In this document: piece after piece, positions 25,900 through 35,414 of the stretch
Position numbering within the stretch: the first letter of the stretch is position 1
Layout: every line of letters begins with the position of its first letter
NCBI GenBank assembly: GCA_902529115.1
Contig: CABZVB010000001.1
Span: 1-64,000, forward strand
From: an uncultured Balneola sp.
Lineage (GTDB): Bacteria; Bacteroidota; Rhodothermia; Balneolales; Balneolaceae
Reading direction: 5' to 3'
Length of the DNA: 64,000 nucleotides
Program-made: the position numbers and the translations under genes
Notes under the pieces: generated by a model
Seen by the model: the letters and a program-made list of their open reading frames with translations, nothing else
Told to the model about the DNA's origin: nothing
Databases searched by the model: none

Positions 25900-27227
25900 T
25901 AGATTTTGGTAATAAAGTAATCCTCAATAAGTTCTTTGGAAAGTTTCTTAGCCTCTTCAAGGGCCTGTTCCACCGTTGCGAACTGCCCTATACTGACGCG
26001 CCACATTACTCCGAGGCGACTCGAATTTACGGGTGAAAGTAAACTTCGGTATCCAGCAGTACGATATTGTTCATATTTTTCAATTGCACTTTGACGATTT
26101 GAAAGTGAAAAAAGCACTAAAGTGTAACCATCATTAGCCCGGGTATCAACTTCTCCCATTAATCCATATCTCGCCTGACCTTCTGGAATTTCTATGGGAT
26201 TTTTTACCATAATTGGTGCGCTCACTAGCGAGTCGACATTCATTTTTAAAGTAGTTTTTTCTTGGCTAAATAAACTTCCTTCATTTATAACCATAGAATT
26301 CGAGTCTTTTACTTTTGTGTCATTCTTTATACCATCTGCAACAACTGAGCCTTGCTGCTCTTCTTGAACCGAACTAGTATTACCAACCAATATAGCAGGT
26401 TTATCTAGTATAGGTTTTAGATAAAATTGCCATCCCGCAATCATGGCGGAAATGAAAACAACTCCCATACCTATATATACAAGAGTACGGTTGGGAGGTT
26501 TTGTTTTCTTGGAGTTTTGTAAAGAGGCTGTTCGTTTAGCAATTCGATCTTTGGCTCTTTCGTCTAGTTCAGGATCTTGATCGAATTTAGACCTATCGTT
26601 TGGCTCTGGTACTTCTTCAACAACCTCATCATCTTCATAGGTTTCGGATTCTTGATTAACCCCAGGGGTTTGATCGACCTCGAACTTATACTCTTCATCA
26701 AGCTCATTGTTTGACTTAGGTATTTTCTCCGGCTCAGATTCTTCATCAAAATCCTGTTCTATTCCTTCATGAGGCTCTGTCTCCTCGCTGAGCTGGGCTT
26801 GTTGATCAAATTCAAGTTCTTCTTCGAGTGCTGATTCTTGCTCTTTCTCAAATATGCTGTCGACTTCAGGCTTATCAACAACCACAACTTCTTCAGCTAC
26901 CGGCTCTTCATTAGCTAAAGGTTCAGTCTCAACAGGCTCATCGGGGTCAGATTCTTCCTGTATAGCCACGTTAAAATCATCTGATACAACAATAGCCTGC
27001 ATACCTACATACTTGAAATTAATTTCGATAGCGAAGGAGGGTTCTAACTCAAAAATAATCCCGGAAGTATCCTTTTTTAATACTCCGAGACCGGTTAATT
27101 GAGCTTTATTTGTTTTGTTTAATTCATTGCTAATATGAAAAGAAAATTCACTCAATAATTTCTGTGACTCCTCCTCAGATATAGATAACTCTTGCGCAGC
27201 ATATTGTATGAAATCTAATTGCTTCAT
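25899..27227 (-). CDS. HU-domain (HU-CCDC81-like) membrane protein with C-terminal SPOR domain
   Basis: 442 residues. Order: an N-terminal HU/CCDC81-like fold (about 1-85, with the GLGVL turn), a strongly acidic linker (about 90-225), one membrane helix (about 249-271), a periplasmic Ser/Asn linker, and a SPOR domain (about 358-442: GYTLVLFSLSNR, then WRVSIGQFATVEQA). Topology puts the HU-like part in the cytoplasm and the SPOR part, a binder of denuded septal peptidoglycan, in the periplasm. The family is known in Bacteroidota but its role is not. The ATG overlaps the small HU gene by four bases (ATGA) and its stop overlaps the ExbB start. Confidence 0.82.
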   Translation of the reverse strand: MKQLDFIQYAAQELSISEEESQKLLSEFSFHISNELNKTNKAQLTGLGVLKKDTSGIIFELEPSFAIEINFKYVGMQAIVVSDDFNVAIQEESDPDEPVETEPLANEEPVAEEVVVVDKPEVDSIFEKEQESALEEELEFDQQAQLSEETEPHEGIEQDFDEESEPEKIPKSNNELDEEYKFEVDQTPGVNQESETYEDDEVVEEVPEPNDRSKFDQDPELDERAKDRIAKRTASLQNSKKTKPPNRTLVYIGMGVVFISAMIAGWQFYLKPILDKPAILVGNTSSVQEEQQGSVVADGIKNDTKVKDSNSMVINEGSLFSQEKTTLKMNVDSLVSAPIMVKNPIEIPEGQARYGLMGEVDTRANDGYTLVLFSLSNRQSAIEKYEQYRTAGYRSLLSPVNSSRLGVMWRVSIGQFATVEQALEEAKKLSKELIEDYFITKI

Positions 27228-27433
27228 CCGATTTCCCCTAATTCATCAGGACTGAAGTGTATGGTATCATTAGGAGGATGAGCAACCGTTCTCCCTTTTT
27301 TATCACGCGAAAAGTGCTGCGACTTATGGATCCGAGTAAATGTTCCTATTCCCTCTAGATGAACTGATTCACCTGCCAATAATTGCTCTTTAATAAGCGC
27401 TGAAATTTTTTCTATTTGTTTTTGATCCATCAT
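27224..27433 (-). CDS. Small HU-family DNA-binding protein
   Basis: 69 residues, shorter than canonical HU (about 90). It has the HU N-terminal helices (QKQIEKISALIKEQLLAGESVHLEGIGTF, split), and the strand turn into an arm-like region (RIHKSQHFSRDKKGRTV), but stops before the third helix of ordinary HU. It overlaps the HU-SPOR gene by ATGA, implying the two are made together and may pair through the HU dimer interface (inference). Upstream neighbour: an outer-membrane barrel gene ending eight bases before. Confidence 0.7.
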   Translation of the reverse strand: MMDQKQIEKISALIKEQLLAGESVHLEGIGTFTRIHKSQHFSRDKKGRTVAHPPNDTIHFSPDELGEIG

Positions 27434-27441
27434 GGCTAATC

Positions 27442-29226
27442 CTAAAACTCAAAGCTTATACCACCATACAAATGCAATGGTGCTTCCTGAAAACCCTGCC
27501 ACCACTCATAACGCTGTGAAAGAAGATTATTTAACCTTAAGTATGCACCTAAGTGTTCATTTAATGAGTATCGTAAATTAGAATGTACTAAAATAAAGCC
27601 ATCTACTTGCCGAGACCTCATTGTTGTTCTAGGTCCTAACATCATCGTACTTGCCCCAAGAAGTAACTTGGGAGTGATTGTATAACTTAGACTACCTTCA
27701 ATTTTGAATTTTTCTTCATAAGGTATGTCTTCATTAGAAGTTAATCGTGGATTTCTGAGGCTTATTTCTGTCACACCTTGTAGATCCCCATCTAACCATT
27801 CAACTGTACTACCAAAATAAAACTTAGTCACTTTGGCATCGGCATAATTCAAATTATAAAATAATTTCTGCGTATTTATGGTTGGATTATCTGGATTTAT
27901 AGCTTCCAACTGTTCTACCTGAGCATAACCAAGACGGTTAATTTGCTCCCACTGAAGTCCGGAATATATTCTACTATTTTGCATGAAATTCCAAAATACT
28001 TCGGCTGATACACCTAGGTGGTAAGAATGTTGTAACCTGGTAGATGGGGTTAAAAACCGGTTATATCCTTGCCATTCCATTAGAGAAGGGTTCTTCAATT
28101 TACCCGACAATCTCACAAACCCACCTAACTGATCATTGTAATTGTAACTGATAGTTACATCAGGTTCTAAGTAGACACCTCTATTGATCGTATCATCTGC
28201 ATATGCCAATGAAGTCTCCAGATCCACTGCCCAGGTATAATCAATCAGTCGGGCGTATCCACCCCCAGCCCTAATAAGGTATAGCAAATTCTCGCCTTCA
28301 TCTACATTATTCGAGTGTATATCTACACCCGATTGTAGACTCCAGTATTCACGAACTTTTTGGCCCGGCCAGCTTCTATTTAGTCCTGCCACTATAAATG
28401 AGGACGATCCCTTATCCTCAATGGCCGAAATAACCGAATTCAATTCGCTTTCAAAGAGGCCCACCTGGATAGCGTAACTATTTTTATGAAATGAATTTTT
28501 ATGCTCATCTAGGCGAGTAGACCAAGTTATACCTTGGTTGATTTTCTTTGGAACTCCCCCTAATAGGTTTTGCATCTCATCACTGAGAACATACATTCGA
28601 TTGAAGTCATTATTTAGGTTTAATTGACTTGTTAAGATTTTACTTTCCGATAGTTTTTTCGAATAATCTATATTGACCTCTAAGTTTCTATATCCGCTGG
28701 CATCATATAAATGACCCGATGATGACTCAAGGATAGTGCCTAATCCTAGTAAACCATCCTCAGTAAGTGAGTAATAGTTTACTCTAAACTCGGGACTCAC
28801 AAACCATCCCACTCCAAGTTGGCTAGTCACTTTTGGGCGTCGTGGAGTTACCCAAACTATCTTATCCGGTTCTTGAGGTCTATCTAGGGCAGTAACGGAT
28901 ATTTCTGAAACAGCTGCTTCGCGTGACTCCAAGAACGGCATTCGGTTTGGATCAATTTGAAATACTCTGGGCCTTGGAGTAAAGCCCAAAATTGGTTGCC
29001 GCCTTAAACCAGGAAAATTAGCTTTGAATTCGCTTCTAATTTCAATGTCTTGTGGATTAATTTCCGGTAGCAATGTATTCTGCACTCCTTGTGCAAGTAT
29101 ATCGGCACTCATCAACCAGATAAGCAGAGCTATTGCAAGCCCATAAAAGTTGGGGGCAGTACTGGCTAGTTTTAAACTAGTCATTTCTATTTGTTCTGAA
29201 TGTGAAACAATTGAACTGTTATTCAT
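27442..29226 (-). CDS. Outer-membrane beta-barrel protein, function unknown
   Basis: 594 residues from ATG 29226, the first ATG after the flippase stop; ATG 29253 and 29184 are alternatives, the last giving a compact signal peptide ending ADILAQG. The mature part begins with an IEIRSEFKANFPGLRRQ element and a proline/arginine-rich segment, then alternating polar/apolar strands to a terminal GGISFEF. It looks like a TonB-receptor barrel without a plug. It sits just before the HU/HU-SPOR/Tol genes and just after the flippase, so an envelope-assembly role is possible. I cannot name the family. Confidence 0.65.
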   Translation of the reverse strand: MNNSSIVSHSEQIEMTSLKLASTAPNFYGLAIALLIWLMSADILAQGVQNTLLPEINPQDIEIRSEFKANFPGLRRQPILGFTPRPRVFQIDPNRMPFLESREAAVSEISVTALDRPQEPDKIVWVTPRRPKVTSQLGVGWFVSPEFRVNYYSLTEDGLLGLGTILESSSGHLYDASGYRNLEVNIDYSKKLSESKILTSQLNLNNDFNRMYVLSDEMQNLLGGVPKKINQGITWSTRLDEHKNSFHKNSYAIQVGLFESELNSVISAIEDKGSSSFIVAGLNRSWPGQKVREYWSLQSGVDIHSNNVDEGENLLYLIRAGGGYARLIDYTWAVDLETSLAYADDTINRGVYLEPDVTISYNYNDQLGGFVRLSGKLKNPSLMEWQGYNRFLTPSTRLQHSYHLGVSAEVFWNFMQNSRIYSGLQWEQINRLGYAQVEQLEAINPDNPTINTQKLFYNLNYADAKVTKFYFGSTVEWLDGDLQGVTEISLRNPRLTSNEDIPYEEKFKIEGSLSYTITPKLLLGASTMMLGPRTTMRSRQVDGFILVHSNLRYSLNEHLGAYLRLNNLLSQRYEWWQGFQEAPLHLYGGISFEF

Positions 29227-29245
29227 AGTACTAAAGGTACACTTT

Positions 29246-30268
29246 TTAGACATTGGGGGCAGTAGACTCACGCTGTAACAAAAGAAACTTATCCATCGCT
29301 AAAGCAGCAGGGGCAATAAGTATAACCATGGCCATGGTTGCAGCATGTGTAATAGTAGCAAAAGCTAAGCCTGTAGGCTCTGGAACAGTATATAAAATAC
29401 CCAAACTGTAGCTGATAAAATAATGATAGCTTCCTATGCCGCCTGGGCTTGGAATGGATAATGCTATTGCTGAGGCCATTGTTAAAATAGCGGCATCTGT
29501 CCAACCTAGGTCAAATCGCAAAGGTAGATCAAACATCCAAAGCGGGATATACATCATAGCAATATATCCAATCCAGATAAGAGCGGTATACCCCACAAAC
29601 AAAAGAGGTTGTTGTAATTTTTTTATACTCAATAAGCCTTCTACAAATTGAGCTATTATTTCTTTCATTTTGAATAACCATATAGATTTATGGCTTGTTC
29701 TATTCAGTCTTTTGAAGATAAACCATCCCAAAAAAATTAGCCCTATTCCAAGCAATATTAATGGCCATATATTCAAAAAAAGAGCAGCATATACTTGACT
29801 ATCGGCCAAGTCCATTCCAAATAGTCGGCTTAGTGTATCTACATCAGATAACAAAAAATAGGCCACTAATCCCATGATAATAAACATGGATATAACATCA
29901 ATAAAGCGCTCGAGAACAATGGTTCCTACAAGCTTTGAATTGCTTTCACCTAGCTGATTAGCAACATACATTGGGCGAGATATTTCACCTAATCTAGGAA
30001 AGGGTATGTTGATTAAATACCCAAACATTACCCCTGCAAAAAGGGTGGTCCGATGAGCATCAAATGTAGTCTCCCCTAATAAAAGCCTCCAGCGCTCTGC
30101 TCGAATGTAATGGGAAAAGGTCAGTGCCATACTAAAGGGAATTAACCATGACCAACTCATGCCTTTGGTTGCTTTTCTAAGTTCTTCAAAAGATACATTT
30201 GAAAATGATAGCCACAAGAAAAATGCCGCAATAATAATACCGACAATGTATTTAACAGCCTTATTCAT
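29246..30268 (-). CDS. YbhN/LPG-synthase-type membrane protein (flippase-like)
   Basis: 340 residues with about eight membrane helices. LPG_synthase_TM/UPF0104 features include SHYIRAERWRLLLG and GYLINIPFPRLGEISRP near the N-terminus and SIPSPGGIGSYHYF near the C-terminus. Proteins of this family are linked to lipid or lipid-linked-sugar translocation; the soluble lysyl-transferase domain of MprF is absent. I prefer the ATG at 30268 to the TTG at 30280; it overlaps lolA by eight bases. Co-transcribed with ftsK, lolA and the barrel gene. Confidence 0.8.
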   Translation of the reverse strand: MNKAVKYIVGIIIAAFFLWLSFSNVSFEELRKATKGMSWSWLIPFSMALTFSHYIRAERWRLLLGETTFDAHRTTLFAGVMFGYLINIPFPRLGEISRPMYVANQLGESNSKLVGTIVLERFIDVISMFIIMGLVAYFLLSDVDTLSRLFGMDLADSQVYAALFLNIWPLILLGIGLIFLGWFIFKRLNRTSHKSIWLFKMKEIIAQFVEGLLSIKKLQQPLLFVGYTALIWIGYIAMMYIPLWMFDLPLRFDLGWTDAAILTMASAIALSIPSPGGIGSYHYFISYSLGILYTVPEPTGLAFATITHAATMAMVILIAPAALAMDKFLLLQRESTAPNV

Positions 30269-30920
30269 ACCGCATATCAATTATTTCGGCACCTTCTGGG
30301 ATAATTAGTTCGAATAAATTACTGCTGGAAGAGAGGTACTTAACTTCAGAAAAACTAGTTTGCATTCGATTAGCTCCCATATCTAAGGCTGATAAATCAA
30401 CTGGCTTAAGATCAGAATCGATACGGATACTCATCTGCTTAAAGGTGCTGAAAGAATCTGAGCTTTGAAGATTGAATTCCTGAGTATTGTGCCTGCTCTT
30501 AGTATCTACAACTTGATAGGTATTTCCTAGCCCTCCAATAATTTTTGATGGAGCAAAATCATCAAGTTCCGAATCATACTCACTGATAATGACCCTATTT
30601 CTACGACGATCAAGCACCTTGGATAGTTCTCCATTTACCACAATGATTTGTCCGACTGTCTCTATTCTGTATTGTTGCCACCCTATCCATATACTGCCTT
30701 CATTCCTTGATGTTTCCTGAGTATACGCGTCAATAAACTCATGATTAAATTGAGCCGATAAAATCGCTCCATGCCTTAATTTATCTTGGATTAAATTAAG
30801 ATAATTTACCTGAGCAAGGAGAGGGTCTCCAAGAAGAAGCGCCACGATTAGGCTTAACCAGCACCTTGTCGATCGACTGAAATAACCCAATAATGATCGC
30901 TTAAAGATCATTGAGTCCAT
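30261..30920 (-). CDS. lolA: LolA-family outer-membrane lipoprotein carrier
   Basis: 219-residue periplasmic chaperone shuttling lipoproteins to the outer membrane. Signal peptide about 1-37 (ending DPLLAQ). The mature part has the LolA half-barrel pattern: GSIWIGWQQYRIET, VVNGELSKVLDRRRNRVIISEYD and a late SFSEVKYLSSSSNLFELIIPEGAEII, split here. Overlaps the ftsK stop by 20 bases (11 if ATG 30911 is used). A LolC/E-type permease gene is elsewhere in the window (49425). ftsK-lolA is a recurring pair in this group. Confidence 0.85.
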   Translation of the reverse strand: MDSMIFKRSLLGYFSRSTRCWLSLIVALLLGDPLLAQVNYLNLIQDKLRHGAILSAQFNHEFIDAYTQETSRNEGSIWIGWQQYRIETVGQIIVVNGELSKVLDRRRNRVIISEYDSELDDFAPSKIIGGLGNTYQVVDTKSRHNTQEFNLQSSDSFSTFKQMSIRIDSDLKPVDLSALDMGANRMQTSFSEVKYLSSSSNLFELIIPEGAEIIDMRYE

Positions 30921-33369
30921 CCAATATTTCTTGGAGCTCTTCCTCGGTTTCCACTAAAACATCTCGAGCCGTACTACCTTGATAAGGCCCAACAACGCCC
31001 GCATTAAAGAGTTGATCTATTATTCGTCCAGCCCGATTATACCCTATTTTTAGCTTACGCTGGAGCAGCGAAACCGACCCTTGTTGATGTAAAATGACTA
31101 CTTTTGCAGCCGTTTCGAACATATCATCAATATCTTCTAATGGATCAGGAACCCCACCAGAGCTTTCATCATGCACGATTGGAAGATAAAATGGCTCTTT
31201 GTATCCAGCTTGCGAGCCTACGAACCCATTTATTCTCTCCACTTCTTCTGTTGATACAAAGGCATTTTGTATACGGGTCATACCGGCACCATTGGTAAAT
31301 AACATATCACCCATCCCTACTAATTGATCAGCACCCCCTACATCTAATATGGTTCTAGAATCCACCTTCGAAGCAACCTGATAAGCCAAACGAGCTGGAA
31401 AGTTTGCTTTAATAGTCCCTGTGATTACGTTTACCGACGGTCGTTGTGTAGCCACTACAAGATGAATTCCCACTGCACGCGCTAATTGAGCAATTCGCGC
31501 GATAGGTTCTTCAATTTGCTTCCCAGCAGTCATCATCAAATCAGCAAGTTCATCGATGATAACAACAATAAAAGGTAAGTGTCGATGCCCAAATTCTGCC
31601 TCGAGCCCTTCCTCTTTAAACTTCCTATTATATGCTTTTATATCCCGAACCATAGCCATTTTTAGTAAATCATAACGTTCATCCATTTCCTTAGTAACAC
31701 TATTCAACGTTTCAAGTGCCTTAGAAGTATCCGTTATTATGGGCTCATCAGAATCTGGTAACATAGCCAAAAAGTGATTCTGAATATTTCTATAAAGAGA
31801 TAATTCGATCTTCTTGGGATCAATCATGACAAACTTTAAATTATCTGGATGACATTTGTATAACAAACAAGTAATAATGGTATTGATACCCACCGACTTA
31901 CCCGAACCCGTAGCACCTGCAACCAATAAATGAGGCATTTTAGCTAAATCCATCATAAAAACCTCATTTTCAATGGTCTTACCAAAAGCGACGGGCAAGG
32001 CCATATCAGTCTCTACAAATTTACGCGTTTTGATCACCTGCTTAATGTAAACCGTCTCGCGGGTGATATTAGGAACCTCAATTCCCACAGCAGACTTGCC
32101 TGGAATTGGGGCTAAAATCCTAAGTCCTTTAGCCGCAGTTGCCATTTTTAAATCATTTGCGTAACTCTCAATCTTGCTAATCTTTACATCTGGAGCAGGC
32201 TGTAGTTCATACAAAGTCACCGTTGGGCCAACAATCGCATTTATGCCTAAAATATCAATTCTATGCTGACTCAGTTTCTCCATGATAATTCGCTTGTTCT
32301 CCTGAATTTCCTCCAAATCAACCTCGTTCCCCTCATTTGGTGGAGTATTTAGCAGATCAACGGTCGGAAATTGATACCGGATAACCGGCGCTTGCTTAGC
32401 TTTTTCTCTATTCTGACGATCTAACTCTTTATCATCAGCTTGTTCCTCTTCTTCCCCCACAAAAACCGAAACCTCAACTTCGTCTATCCCTGGGCTTGCC
32501 TGCAAACTCTTATTTTCGTCACTTTTTACCAAATCTGCTCTGGGGCGCAAGTCCACTTTTGAAGCCTCTGCGCGCTGCTGTTCCAATCGTATTTCGTCTT
32601 CAACCTTTGATCGCTCAATTATTTCATCAATATCAACCCGCTCTTTTTCATTATTGCTACGATCCAACTCAGCTTTTTTTTCTGCAATACGCTTTCGTTG
32701 TTTTTCTTTTTTTTGCTGTTTTAAGGCTTCTTTTTCAATTTTTTTGTCCTGCTGTTTTTCTCTAAAATCATTCCACCTATACTTAACATTGTCTATAGTT
32801 TTTTGCAAATCACGATCAACAAATAACAATGCATTCATACTCAACAACACCAATAAAATAAAAAACGAGGCAATACCAGTTATATTTTGCAAGATACCAG
32901 AGAGTTGAAGCCCCGCTGAACCGCTCCAATCTGCTTGCTGGGGAAAGTCCCAGTTAGAGTGGGTCCAACCTAAAAATGTAGAAATCAATACCATGGCCCA
33001 TAAACTAAGTGCTATAGTCTGGTATTTTTCTTGTAATGAGCGCTGTCTAAATACATGCCACCCGATGTAAACTAGAAGGAGAGAAAAGATAATGCTTGGA
33101 TATCCAAAGGTGTAATACACAAGGAGATTGGATAAAAATGCTCCCAAGGGACCTAACCAATTCTGTATCATCCGAGCAGAAGCGTCAGGCTTATAAATAT
33201 CAGTGACTGTTAAGGTCTGCAAATACTGATAATCTCCGGGAGTATATGAAAGAATACACAACCCAATCAATACTGCAATAGCAATTAGTGAAATCCCAAT
33301 AATTTCAACTTTTCTGGCACTAGAGCTACGGCTCCCACTTACAGAATTATTATTGGTTTTTTTTGCCAT
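30901..33369 (-). CDS. ftsK: FtsK/SpoIIIE DNA translocase
   Basis: 822-residue septal DNA pump that clears chromosome ends from the division site. Four membrane helices (about 20-190), a charged lysine/glutamate-rich linker (about 195-310), then the alpha/beta RecA-like motor with Walker A GATGSGKS (485-492), Walker B IVVIIDELADLM and ATQRPSVNVITG. A C-terminal winged helix of gamma type (LLQRKLKIGYNRAGRIIDQL) is the part that reads polar KOPS-type DNA signals. Length is usual for Bacteroidota FtsK. Eight bases after comB; overlaps lolA. Confidence 0.96.
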   Translation of the reverse strand: MAKKTNNNSVSGSRSSSARKVEIIGISLIAIAVLIGLCILSYTPGDYQYLQTLTVTDIYKPDASARMIQNWLGPLGAFLSNLLVYYTFGYPSIIFSLLLVYIGWHVFRQRSLQEKYQTIALSLWAMVLISTFLGWTHSNWDFPQQADWSGSAGLQLSGILQNITGIASFFILLVLLSMNALLFVDRDLQKTIDNVKYRWNDFREKQQDKKIEKEALKQQKKEKQRKRIAEKKAELDRSNNEKERVDIDEIIERSKVEDEIRLEQQRAEASKVDLRPRADLVKSDENKSLQASPGIDEVEVSVFVGEEEEQADDKELDRQNREKAKQAPVIRYQFPTVDLLNTPPNEGNEVDLEEIQENKRIIMEKLSQHRIDILGINAIVGPTVTLYELQPAPDVKISKIESYANDLKMATAAKGLRILAPIPGKSAVGIEVPNITRETVYIKQVIKTRKFVETDMALPVAFGKTIENEVFMMDLAKMPHLLVAGATGSGKSVGINTIITCLLYKCHPDNLKFVMIDPKKIELSLYRNIQNHFLAMLPDSDEPIITDTSKALETLNSVTKEMDERYDLLKMAMVRDIKAYNRKFKEEGLEAEFGHRHLPFIVVIIDELADLMMTAGKQIEEPIARIAQLARAVGIHLVVATQRPSVNVITGTIKANFPARLAYQVASKVDSRTILDVGGADQLVGMGDMLFTNGAGMTRIQNAFVSTEEVERINGFVGSQAGYKEPFYLPIVHDESSGGVPDPLEDIDDMFETAAKVVILHQQGSVSLLQRKLKIGYNRAGRIIDQLFNAGVVGPYQGSTARDVLVETEEELQEILDGLNDL

Positions 33370-33377
33370 TTATCTAC

Positions 33378-34115
33378 CTAATCATGGTTTATTAAAATAA
33401 TCCCATCTTTCATTACGGGTAAGACTTCATGAGTATTCGATTTAGAACAAAAACTTATATCATCTTCCGACACCAAATCTTTTAATCGATTCGCATGATC
33501 ACTGTGAAAAATAGTATCTACTACCGAATCTCCATATTGCTGAAAAAGTGCAAAAGAAATTTTGGCTCCATCTTTTAATATTTGGGGCTGTTCACCCGCC
33601 CCTAATGCATTTAGGATTGTGCCTGCACATAAGGTATCCTCTAGTGACTGTTTTCCTCTCCAGCCAGAGCAAATAAGCACCACCTCATCAGTACATTGTT
33701 GAATCATGTGGACAATAGAACTCATATTTAAGAAGGTACCAATATAAATTTTCTTGGCCAAAGCAGCTTTTTTTATGGCCTTGGTCCCATTAGTTGTATT
33801 AAAAATTAAGGTTTTTCCTTCTACCAGATCAGCAGTATACTCTAAAGGAGAATTTCCTAAATGGTAGCTATTTATCTTAACACCATCCTGCTCTCCACAT
33901 AGCAAGAAATCTCCTGCCTCCATAGTTTGTGCAATACGAGCTGCTTCTGATAAATCTTCTACTGGAATCACTTTATTCGCTCCATTATGAAGTGCTTGGA
34001 TCATAGAAGAACTCGCTCTAAGTACGTCAATAATGACTACAGTTTTACCACGAACATCTTCTTCTTGAAATCCGTGTACTGAAAAATACACATCTATTTT
34101 GGCTAAATCTGACAT
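33378..34115 (-). CDS. comB: 2-phosphosulfolactate phosphatase
   Basis: Dephosphorylates (R)-2-phospho-3-sulfolactate to sulfolactate, the second step after ComA (present at 54708). The 245-residue protein carries the family phrases VDVYFSVHGF-type N-terminus (IDVYFSVHG), VVIIDVLRASSSMIQAL, ARIAQTMEAGDFLLCGEQDG, and FNTTNGTKAIKKA, in order. It sits between gcvT (19 bases upstream) and ftsK (eight bases downstream), not beside comA. Use of the product here is unknown; sulfonolipid head-group precursors are one option (see findings). Confidence 0.87.
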   Translation of the reverse strand: MSDLAKIDVYFSVHGFQEEDVRGKTVVIIDVLRASSSMIQALHNGANKVIPVEDLSEAARIAQTMEAGDFLLCGEQDGVKINSYHLGNSPLEYTADLVEGKTLIFNTTNGTKAIKKAALAKKIYIGTFLNMSSIVHMIQQCTDEVVLICSGWRGKQSLEDTLCAGTILNALGAGEQPQILKDGAKISFALFQQYGDSVVDTIFHSDHANRLKDLVSEDDISFCSKSNTHEVLPVMKDGIILINHD

Positions 34116-34134
34116 ACATTCACACCTTTATACC

Positions 34135-35232
34135 CTATAAAAAAGGGAGAGAAGTTACCGTAATTGGAACTTTTTTATTTCTTATTTGAATAACTATAGG
34201 TTCATTTGATGCCAAAGCATCAGTTTGTACATAGGCCATGCCTATACCTTTTTCTAATGAAATTGACATTCCACCGCTGGTAACCTTACCAACAATATTG
34301 AATTTAGCGTCTAATAAGTCATAATCTTTACGGGGTATGGCTTTTTCTTGATCGATGACAAAACCAACTAACTTTTTTTCTACCCCATTTTCTTTTATTT
34401 CGGCAAGTGCCTGCGAACCAACAAATATCCCTTTTGAAAACTTAATAATCCACCCTAAACGAGCCTGAAGTGGGTGGGTTTCTTCCGTAATTTCATTCCC
34501 ATATAATGCATAGCCTTTCTCTAAACGAAGGGTATCTCGAGCTCCTAAACCACAAAGTTCTAAACCGTATGCTGCACCCTTTGCAGCAAGCGCCTCAAAT
34601 ACCTTTCCTACATCATAATTTGCACGATTAATGTAAAGCTCAAATCCCTTTTCACCCGTATATCCAGTGGCACTAATCAAACTAGGTACCTCACTCACCT
34701 TGCCATGTTCAAATGCATAAAACGGTATTTGCTGAACATCAGTATCAGTAAGCTCCGACAAAAGTTCAACTGATTTGGGGCCTTGCAGCGCAAGTAGCAC
34801 GTAATCATCAGACGCATTTTCCAGTTCTGCGCCCATAGTATTTTGAGAGAGCAACCAATCCCAATCTTTATCAATATTTGCGCCATTAACTACCATCATA
34901 TATTCTTCGGAAGCCAATCGATAGATAATCAAATCATCTACAATACCTCCATCTTCATAACACATACAGCTATACTGCGCCTTTCCAACAGTTAAGATCG
35001 ATACATCATTAACTGTAACCCACTGGAGTAGCTCCAATGCCTTAGGACCGCGTACAAAAAACTCTCCCATATGTGATACATCAAAAAGACCTACATTTCC
35101 TCGTACAGCACGATGCTCTACTTTTATTCCATGATATTGAATAGGCATTTCAAATCCGGCAAAAGAAACCATTTTAGCTCCTGCTTCAAGATGTAGGTCA
35201 TAAAAAGGTGTTCGTTTTAAGCGATCAGACAT
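34135..35232 (-). CDS. gcvT: Glycine-cleavage T-protein (aminomethyltransferase)
   Basis: Moves the methylene group from lipoyl-bound aminomethyl to tetrahydrofolate, releasing ammonia. 365 residues with the family N-terminus LHLEAGAKMVSFAGFEMPIQY (split), GLFDVSHMGEF, GGIVDDLIIYRL (including the folate-contacting aspartate region), ALQGPKSVELL, SATGYTGEKGFELY and LGARDTLRLEKGYALYG. Length is standard. No glycine riboswitch was recognised in the 182 bases upstream. The other glycine-cleavage genes are not in the window. Confidence 0.95.
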   Translation of the reverse strand: MSDRLKRTPFYDLHLEAGAKMVSFAGFEMPIQYHGIKVEHRAVRGNVGLFDVSHMGEFFVRGPKALELLQWVTVNDVSILTVGKAQYSCMCYEDGGIVDDLIIYRLASEEYMMVVNGANIDKDWDWLLSQNTMGAELENASDDYVLLALQGPKSVELLSELTDTDVQQIPFYAFEHGKVSEVPSLISATGYTGEKGFELYINRANYDVGKVFEALAAKGAAYGLELCGLGARDTLRLEKGYALYGNEITEETHPLQARLGWIIKFSKGIFVGSQALAEIKENGVEKKLVGFVIDQEKAIPRKDYDLLDAKFNIVGKVTSGGMSISLEKGIGMAYVQTDALASNEPIVIQIRNKKVPITVTSLPFL

Positions 35233-35414
35233 AAAATATGATTTGGCGATAAATTGCAGAGCCTATTATATACTTTTTTATGGGCTAAATGAACGAGATA
35301 AATTTAGTGATTTTTTATATAAGGTATGGGTTTAGCTTAGAATGATATAGCCTCATATTAAGTTATACCATGTAATATCATATCGCGATTGTAATTGAAA
35401 TACATATCTATTCT

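Noticed and set aside
35233-35414. Possible glycine riboswitch upstream of gcvT
   Set aside because: No conserved riboswitch core or paired helices were recognised.
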